Position numbers and translations under genes: made by a program
Assembly (NCBI GenBank): GCA_021234155.1
Contig: JAJEKV010000006.1
Location: 29,114,327-29,178,326, forward strand
Length of the DNA: 64,000 bases
Reading direction: 5' to 3'
Source: Isoetes taiwanensis
Taxonomy: Eukaryota; Streptophyta; Lycopodiopsida; Isoetales; Isoetaceae
Shown here: one piece after another, positions 56,646-64,000 of the stretch
Layout of the letters: each line of letters opens with the position of its first letter
How positions within the stretch are numbered: the stretch's first letter is position 1
The notes under the pieces: generated by a model
The model's database searches: none
Seen by the model: the letters and a program-made list of their open reading frames with translations, nothing else
Told to the model about the DNA's origin: nothing

Positions 56646-56855
56646 CCGCGGGGGACCCCGATTTGGGGAGCCAAAAAAGACCTCGCTATCCAGGAGCCAT
56701 GTTCCCAGCCAATATCTCATTGCATTTATGTCCATGATATGCTGACGGGATGCCTAGAGTGCAGGATTTGTAGGCAATGGTAGCTGCATGTGGTGACAGG
56801 CCTGTCATAATTGTTAATCCAAAGTTGAGGGTACATGTTTCACCTTCAACTGTGA

Positions 56856-57057
56856 ACCTTTTTGCAATCGTGGTATTTATCAACCACCGTCATGTTTGAA
56901 CCAGCATGAACTGAAAAAAACTCCGTGTATTTTTTCTCTTAATGTGGTTTTAACATGACACTCACTAAAAAATTGGTTAAGTCCACAAAAACCTCGTGTA
57001 TTTTTTTTGGTTCAAACACGACGGTGGTTGATAAATACCACGCCCGACCTTTTTGCA
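56856..57057. mobile_element. Mutator-like hairpin MITE with perfect 11-bp target duplication
   Basis: Arms 56869-56903 and 57008-57042 are inverted over 35 bp with one mismatch, beginning CGTGGTATTTATCAACCACC. The element (56867-57046, 180 bp) is flanked by identical ACCTTTTTGCA (56856-56866 and 57047-57057). An 11-bp duplication fits Mutator-like elements (9-11 bp). No coding capacity. Confidence 0.85.
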
Positions 57058-57824
57058 GAACCTTTTAATAAACTAATATTTGAAGGATGCTGCTATCATG
57101 GGTAAGACTATCCTTTTGTTTTTCTTAAAGTTCAAGCCTGTTTACCTTTATGATTAAAAGAGACTTTTACTAGAGGAGAAGACGAGAGAACTTATAGACA
57201 AGTTGACTGATGTCGAGTTGAGCCCCCGTTATATGGTTGATTTTGTGTAAGTTCTGATTCAGATTAGCCAGTGAAGTAAGATTTGTTTTAAAATATCTTT
57301 CGAGCGCATAGATCTAATGTAGTTGTCATTCCAGTTTCAGGGTTATCTGTCCATGAAGGAGGACGAATTTTAAATCTGCAGCGAGGGCTCTTGAGCAACA
57401 ACCAGAACTGGAATTCTTGGCTGGTGATTATGGAAATTCTGTACTTCTAATTTTACATCAGATATTTTAATGCAATTTTTTTGAATACAGATTCGTCAGT
57501 TTTAGAGCTTTCTTTGCTGGTATCTATGAAAAGGTTGGAAGCAAAGGAATGTGAAGGTGATTCAAGAAACTCACCTACATTTTGTTAAGATACAATACGT
57601 ACCTTGATCTCTCCTTGATATGCTTCAATGAAATATATAGATGTATAAGTGCACTCAAAGTTAGCATATTCTGGACAACCATAAACAAAATCCGAAGCCA
57701 ACCTTTCTATGATTCTCAAATCTTTGTCGCTACACTATTAACTGACTGTTACATTGCTATCCTAAAAACATGTTATCTTCAAAACACGATTCACCAAAAC
57801 AACATTACGTCGATAGCATACATC
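57058..57824. other. No gene recognised
   Basis: Weak exon-like pieces (KRLLLEEKTRELIDKLTDVE at about 57158-57220, followed by stops; SVHEGGRILNLQRGLLSNNQ at about 57350) suggest relics of an unidentified gene, without a consistent frame. Confidence 0.3.
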
Positions 57825-58914
57825 TATCGTCCACGAAAATAAGGGGCTCACAAATTCACAAAAATGAGAAAATATCTATTGTCCACGAAAATAAGGGGCT
57901 CACAAATTCACAAAAATGAGAAAATAGATAACTTTTTCTCTGTGGTTGGATGTCCTAATGGATTTGTTAACACATATCATTATACAACTTCACTCACTAC
58001 TTTGTACATTTGTTGCATTCATCCAATTGATCTCAAAGGTCCAGGACTGGATGCTCACCCAATAAGTCTATAAAATTCCATTCTACATTCCTCAAAAACA
58101 TAGTTCTCCATCTTACTGTCAATGCAATCCAACTATAGCTTCTCCCTCTGCTTTAACCTTGCTCCCTTCCACTTTTCAACTCTTTGAACTTAACTCAAGA
58201 TCCACTTGACAACTCCACGCTGTCCACCATGTTCTAAAAAGTTCTAGAGACCCAGAAAAGCTCTAGAATCTTACAAACATGAACCAAACCCCTCCAAATT
58301 CAAAACACTCCAACCTTGCACCATAGGAAATTGTAGATGCAATTCAAAACAATCTACAAAAATCATGATAACACCTAGGAAAATCTAGACCCCTTAAAAA
58401 TGTCACTACAAACACAAAACATAGACCTATGCCACCACAAGAAATCTTTGTGAAGTATCTAGATATCATAGAGGTACATACAACCTTCAGCAACGAAATC
58501 TACAGCATCTTTCATTGCATTGTTCAAATGCGTCAAGCTTCGGATCCATAAGGAGATGCAATGGCGGAGAGCAAAGCGCAAGAAGAGCATGCGCCCTTAG
58601 AAATTTTTTGAACGGAAGTGGAAACCCTTCCTATTTTCCCCCATTTGTGGAAACCCTTCCTATTTTCCCATGGCTTTGGAAAATAGGAAGGGTTTCCATT
58701 TGAATTAAAATTTGAATTCTCAGGTGTCGTGCATATTTATGGGCGGCATGCGTCTTGAAAGGCGTGATCCATAAATGTACATGTCAATATTAAAAATATT
58801 TAAAAAAATGGAAACCCTTCCCATTTTCCGTGGAAACCCTTCCGATTTTCAAATGGGAAACCCTTCCTATTTTCCATGGAAACCCTTCCTATTTTCCATG
58901 GAAACCCTTCCTAT
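57825..58914. repeat. Duplicated block D, copy 2
   Basis: Matches 40532-41560. Its left edge carries a 48-bp tandem duplication (57828-57875 and 57876-57923, sharing GTCCACGAAAATAAGGGGCT) absent from copy 1. The GGAAACCCTTCC hairpin region is at 58618-58914. Confidence 0.9.
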
Positions 58915-58953
58915 CTTCTTTTTTAAAATGAGAGGGTGTTGCTAATCGTGCAT

Positions 58954-58987
58954 GGAACGCCGCATGTAACGCCGCATGCGGCGTTCC
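58954..58987. repeat. GC-rich palindrome AACGCCGCATGCGGCGTT
   Basis: 58968-58985 is a perfect 18-bp palindrome. It is preceded by a direct copy of its left half (GGAACGCCGCATG at 58954), so two alternative hairpins can form. Just downstream of block D. Confidence 0.9.
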
Positions 58988-61455
58988 CTTTCATCTTGCA
59001 GCCCCCCCTTGCGGGACGCTGTTTGCAGGCATTCAAAATTTTGAATTGACCACCTCTTGGATTTTCGCTCCCTCAGTCAGATCTTGAGTCTTGAATCAGT
59101 CGAGCTTTTGCAATGCTGGCACTGCTCTCTTGGATTTTCCATCAAAAATATCAAACCGGAAGATTTTTCAGTCAACATTGAATCTTCTTGAATCTGAGTT
59201 ATAGGAGTTTTAAAGGCCGGAAGAGGTAGGATGTAAAACGTTAGGGCAAGATTTGTTTTTGAAGCATGAAATCAAGTATTACCGGTTTGGGAAATGCTAT
59301 TAGTTTGTGCAGAGGAAAGTGATACTTTGCACTTTGTTTACCATTCTTTGCTTTTTATTTGCGGGAATGGCATGGAACTATCGTTCTTATATTAGCTCTT
59401 GCATTTGCTCTTCATTTCTATAGGATTTGGACATCATCAGAATCATCAGAATGGATTCCAGTGAGGCAAATCAAGTTTTCAAGAGTTTTTAAACATTTCC
59501 TTATCCATTTTCATTGCAGATGAGTTCGCCCTTGATGATGCCCAATTTATTGCTATGAAATGACAAAGGATGCTTTATCACGGGACAATGGTTTAGATAC
59601 CAAGCTTGCAACAAGATATTTTCGGATCCTGGCAGGGGCAAGCACCTGTAGGCAAGATACAAATGCCATCTTGGACTGTGGTAATGGAGAGATAATATCT
59701 TTGAAGTTGTTTGTGGTAGAAACTGAGGCAACCTGCTTCATTTTCATTCCAGCATATGGTGCGCTCTTAAAGCTACGTTGTAAAGCTGAATATTGCAGTG
59801 TTTCATATGTTTGATTAGGTGAAGGCTACGGACTGAAACAAAGAAGAGACTAGCACAAACCTGGTTGTATCAAGTGGCTTTCTGTTTGCACTTTGTGCAA
59901 TTTTTTGATATGTCTTGGGCTTAAGTTATGGTGGATAAATAGCCAAATGGGTCTATGTTATAAGTTAGTCATCTGACATTGAGCAATCTTACCTGCGCCC
60001 TTGGTCAAATTGGTGAATTATGTCTGATTCTTTCGTAAGGTGCAAATCATTACGTTAATCAGTTAATTCTTGAAGCCATAGTTTTTCAGGATTGGTTCTT
60101 CATTCTTTTTTGTCTATGCTTGAGATAACAATTGAAAATGCCATATTACTTGCTTAGGCCTGACAGTACCATTGACATAATCTGGTAGATGTATATGCCT
60201 TTTTAATAGGTTATCTATTTTAAGATGCTTTGTTCTGCAAATATTTTAAGCTGTTTGCATGAAGATAGATCCATAACTGCTTTTATGCACCCATGTGCCA
60301 TGTTGTTGCTGACCTAAATGGTCATACATAAACTAAGTGCATGTCATCTTGATGTAGATATTTCTGCAGCAATTTGGATATGCAGTTCAGAAAATTGAAC
60401 TTTCTATTATTTTTAAATTATGTCTTTTCTGCATACTTTTCTCTTTCTTCTAATTTGTAACTCGCTAATTCTATGTTCCTTCTTGCAGTTGGGAGGTAAT
60501 AAACATCATATTCCATCCCAAGTCTTTCAGTTGGATTGATTATATTGTATAAAATACTCAGAGATGCCTGCACATAATTTTGGCTATTGCAGACTGATTC
60601 ATATCAGAATATGATAATCATGTGAAGCATCCATCGTGAAGTTAATGTTCTACAATTTTCGCATTTTAAGGTACTTTCTTTCCTCCTTACTGCCCCTGCA
60701 AAGAAAGGTTAGCATAGCAATTTGTCTTCTAAAATGGTAGAAGAATAAGATCATCTGCAAGATGGTGGCACATTTAGATGGTAGGTTCCAACTGTATTTC
60801 CATTGCAGTGCATTTAGTCTCTAATACCTTCAAGTCTATTCCATAATGTAGGTTGTGATTAATTTGTCTTCTGACATGTGCAACCTGAGAGGTACATCTT
60901 GGCTGCCTCTGTAGAGTAAGGTTAGCATACAGATTTGTCTTCTGAATGATAAACGAATAATATCATCTGCCTTATGTAAGTGTGGCGACGAGAATGTAGT
61001 ATAAGCATGCCATGGAAACAGTTAGAAAATTTGCATCTTGAAGACAGTATGGGAAATTCATTTATAGTCTTTGCATTAGATTTGCATGATGTTGCTCTGC
61101 AATTGTGTATCTACGGAAGTCGTGCCTCATGTTGCGTATAACTACCATTTATATATATTGAAGTCACGTCTCATGTTCTGTAAACTGCATAACAACATAC
61201 AAGTTTATATTATTGCATTCTTGCTTTCTCATAAATGATTCCATTTTTCTCATATTCCTATGGATTTTAGGAGCAGTATTGGAGCATGAAGATCAATTCA
61301 TTTCTTTAGCGCTTATTAGATAAGCTATAATCTGGATAGATCTAACATAGGAAAGTTCACATCATTGTTGATTTACAAGTCAAATTCCTAAAATTACTTT
61401 TATCTATGTGGTTTGATATTTGATGATTGTTAACTCTGGGTAGTTATTTTTGCAG
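58988..61455. other. Probable introns or upstream part of the CHUP1-like relic; no exon recognised
   Basis: AT-rich sequence with one 84-codon open frame (59560-59814, KLATRYFRILAGASTCRQDT). I cannot match it to the CHUP1 N-terminal regions, so its assignment is open. Confidence 0.35.
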
Positions 61456-62900
61456 ATCAAAGCTGATCTTGAGACTCAACATGAATTTATCCAATCTTTT
61501 GCAACGCAAATTCTTGCAGCTTCATCTTCAAACATTGTTAATATTGTAGCATTTGTCAGTTGGTTAAACGAGGAGTTATCTCTTCTGGTAAGGCTTAAAC
61601 TTTTTGCATATGGCACTTGCATGTTCAAGAGGTGAATGTTCTTATGAGAAAAGATGGATGAGCAGGCAGTGTTAAAGCACTTTATTGGCATAAAGGAAAG
61701 ACAGATGTTTTTTGGGAGGTTGCATTTGAGTGTCAGCATCTCTCATTGTATTATGAAGTAACTCCACCAATTTGGTAAAATTTCATATTTGCTAATAGAG
61801 ATCCTGTCAGAATCTATAAATACACTTCCGAGTGCTAAATATAGACTTGCATGGAATTGATTTATAGAAGGTATCTACCACATCTTCTGGATGATGCTGC
61901 AAATAGGATGCCTGGCCTGCATAGCACAAAATCAAGGAAGGCAGAACTAGAGTCGTGAATGCAACCTGATATGCAGAGAACTTCTGTCAGTACAAGAAAT
62001 TGTGGACAATTTGTCTACAACACATGAACAAGTTGACTTTGGTGTTGGCATTTATGTTATGGGAAGATATTGTGATGACCATCTATACCGTCTTCTTCAA
62101 AATCAAAGTTAATACACTACAAGGCTAGATGTCCCATGTATCACATCTGCACCTTTAAGAAGTACTAATTGTACTTACATCCATGCTGTCTCCTCTTCAC
62201 TAAGTTATAACTCATTTAGCTCCAGTGCAGAAGTTCCCGCAACTAGAGGGGGTTTTTCCCCAGTGGAAGTTTCTATTCCTATAAGGTAATTCTTCCGTTC
62301 TGATCTTGCTCTTTGGACCATGATAGACATCTTGGGACACTCAAGAGTCAATTTCTCATTAATACTGATTCCTTGGAATATGCATTGAAAAGATAGGCCA
62401 CACAGAAATAGCCTGATGGCAGATCACAGAACCCTGGCATGCATATGCTCACGTATCATTGAATCCTTCTGCAGTAGCTATAGTTCATATCTCTAATTGG
62501 CTCTGATTCCTCAGAAAGTATATATTAAGTATTGCTTCCGATTGCCATTCATTGCTCTTACACTCATGATCTCAAGCTACTTGTGCTACGAACCTGCCCA
62601 ATCCACAAGGGATCAAGTGGAATCTAAGTTGCCTCATGTAAACATGACCACCACCTATATCGAGATGTTGCACTGAGAAAAACCTTGGGTCTGCTAAAAA
62701 AGTAATTTTTTGCTTCTTATTTTTTGTTCTGCATTTCAAAAGAACCTATTGCTCACCTAAGCTCTTGGTGAACAAGGTAGAACAAAGCGTCTATGCCCTT
62801 CTGGCAATTGCACGTTATAAAGAGCATAGTCTTCCCATATATTGGATTTCTGATTCTGGAATAGTAGGCAAGGTATCAACTGTGCAAAAACCAAATGCAA
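61456..62900 (+). pseudogene. CHUP1-like: CHUP1-like C-terminal domain relic
   Basis: Exon 61456-61587 has intact borders (TGCAG| and |GTAAGG) and reads IKADLETQHEFIQSFATQIL and FVSWLNEELSLL. The next exon is damaged but recognisable (MDEQAVLKHF at about 61650, then a frameshift). A third piece at about 62760-62880 reads NKVEQSVYALL, ARYKE and SDSGIVGKV. These match, in order, the conserved C-terminal region of plant CHUP1 and its relatives, proteins of the chloroplast outer envelope that organise cp-actin for chloroplast movement. The rest of the protein (hydrophobic N-terminus, coiled coil, actin-binding and Pro-rich regions) is not seen. Indels, a loss inside the LLRTRDMAISRYKE region and a hexamer repeat make it a pseudogene. 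Confidence 0.8.
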
Positions 62901-62930
62901 ATGTAAATGCAAATGCAAATGCAAAGGCCT
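62894..62930. repeat. (AAATGC)n hexanucleotide microsatellite
   Basis: Six imperfect units (CAAATGCAAATGTAAATGCA...) directly after the last CHUP1-like exon piece. Confidence 0.9.
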
Positions 62931-63059
62931 GCATAAATTTTTTAAGCTTGCAAAGTATAGGAAATGTACACGCGCCTCTGATACAGCTGGATGTGGAGTG
63001 TATCGGCAGTAGAAGAACCCTTTCAATGCTCACCTGTCTTTGCCTAGATTGATACAAAT

Positions 63060-63960
63060 GAATCAACAAGCAGAAACTGTAGTGATTTTCATGCAGTGAA
63101 AATAGGCCAGCATGATGTGAGGCATTATTCATGCAAAGAAGAAGATCATCTACAAGGGTATGCTTCTAGAGACCTCTTTGGGTTGATCCTAATATGCAGC
63201 AGATCGCAACAACACGTCCAAAACTGCTGTTGTATGGAATATTATGTGGCAGTACCATGCAAATGACTACCCAAGGAGCTCCATTTGGCAGATTCCTCAG
63301 ATGCTAAGTTCAGGAGCAATTTCTTACTCTGGTGGTCGATTTCCTTTGTTTGATAGGAGAATTGACTTTTTATATGGAATAAATGACCCATTCCTTCATT
63401 TAGTGCCATCATATTAATAGAAATAAAGTTCATTTCTTTTACCACATTGCTTTTCTGGTTACTCACCAACCATATTATTTATATAAGTTTATATATCTGG
63501 AGTGTTTCATGAATTATTTTGATCTTCGAAAAGGGTACAAGTCAAAACATCGTTGACGATAAGACCTTTCTCATTTTCCACCACATTTAATTGTGTGTCC
63601 ATTATGTGTATGCAACAAAATCCTATCACCTTGGATACATTTCTTTAATTTAGGTGTAAATTGCCTACATTTGTTTCCTCATCATACAATAAATGTAGCC
63701 AACTCCATCACCTTTTTGCATTCGAGGAATCATTCAAACATCCCCACCAACAAAACCTTTGATGCTTGGTGATAGCGCTGGTCAACTTGGTTCATCCTTA
63801 CAATATGATTGTACATAATACCCTATGCAGGGTTACACTTAACTACCTTAGGATGCCTATGTTACATTGTAAATTTTAGCTTGATGGAAGCTAGATACCT
63901 AATGCAACAATTACATCTATGCACTTTCATAAAGCCAAAGCATTATAAATATACAAGAAA
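63060..63960. other. No gene recognised
   Basis: AT-rich spacer after the CHUP1-like relic; short frames on both strands have no domain. Confidence 0.4.
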
Positions 63961-63965
63961 TTTAT

Positions 63966-63987
63966 CGCGGCGGCCAAGGCCGCCGCG
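63966..63987. repeat. Perfect GC palindrome, CGCGGCGGCC arms
   Basis: CGCGGCGGCC-AA-GGCCGCCGCG: 10-bp perfect arms with a 2-base loop, at the very edge of the window in strongly AT-rich surroundings. It may be the terminus or subterminal hairpin of an element that continues past the window. Confidence 0.9.
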
Positions 63988-64000
63988 AACATTTCTCTTC

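Larger units (their letters stand above)
51994..56682. mobile_element. TIR element (4.7 kb) with AATCGCTTAAGCGATT subterminal palindromes
   Basis: The left end (51994-52032; TTTGGCTCCCGAAATCGGGG) and right end (56646-56682; CCCCGATTTGGGGAGCCAAA) are inverted over 37-39 bp with about 80 percent identity. Next to each end are about seven copies of AAAATCGCTTAAGCGATTTT or variants (52034-52415 and 56210-56645). The interior is GC-richer than its surroundings and holds a short + gene (52488-52825) and a decayed minus-strand coding region (53018-55861). No target duplication is obvious. Subterminal repeats of this kind usually bind the transposase. The superfamily is not recognised. Confidence 0.75.

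Overview
This looks like about 64 kb of nuclear DNA from a land plant. It is AT-rich, gene-poor and dominated by repeats. Plant origin is supported by degenerate PLS-type PPR fragments, a CHUP1-like C-terminal relic, a Ty3/Gypsy chromovirus remnant, plant alpha/beta-hydrolase pseudogenes, plant-type Helitron ends and long intron-rich gene remains. A fern or other non-seed vascular plant is my guess from the mix of elements, but the sequence does not prove it. I found no organellar or bacterial block, no intact rRNA or tRNA gene and no CRISPR array.

Layout. 1-3.6 kb: purine-rich top strand with weak minus-strand frames. 3.60-3.93 kb and 15.71-17.12 kb: two halves of a repeat that is nearly contiguous at 49.09-50.76 kb. 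The 11.8 kb between the halves (3936-15701) is bounded by perfect 21-bp inverted repeats, so it is probably a large TIR transposon. It carries a largely open multi-exon coiled-coil/RING/FCP1-like gene on + and a decayed DDE-transposase-like gene on -, the latter split by a 738-bp CACTA-type element with a TAA target duplication. 17.1-18.8 kb and 41.6-43.5 kb: two independently broken copies of an alpha/beta-hydrolase gene, one holding a solo-LTR-like insert and the other a MITE. 20.7-21.5 kb: chromovirus 3' end. 21.5-29.5 kb: a divergent pair of decayed genes around an array of palindromic GTATTCCGGAATAC sites. The + strand partner encodes a ParB-like domain and then a prokaryote-type N4/N6 DNA methyltransferase; its intron holds a 2.65-kb Helitron made almost wholly of polypyrimidine.

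31.0-37.8 kb: gene-fragment graveyard (PPR, TolB-like, BED-like, LRR), most of it between imperfect 55-bp inverted repeats at 32.75 and 37.81 kb, as in Pack-type transposons. 40.5-41.6 and 57.8-58.9 kb: a 1-kb duplicated block rich in GGAAACCCTTCC hairpins. 44.4-45.9 kb: LINE fragments, partly inverted. 52.0-56.7 kb: a 4.7-kb TIR element whose two ends each carry about seven copies of the palindrome AAAATCGCTTAAGCGATTTT. 56.86-57.06 kb: a Mutator-like hairpin MITE with a perfect 11-bp target duplication. 61.4-62.9 kb: CHUP1-like relic.

Almost nothing here is clearly a working gene. The best candidate is the RING/FCP1-like gene at 4967-8754, whose exon phases agree throughout, although one exon holds an in-frame TGA avoidable by an alternative donor. 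The strongest candidates for undescribed biology are the 11.8-kb cargo-bearing TIR element and the ParB/DNA-methyltransferase unit with its palindromic site arrays.
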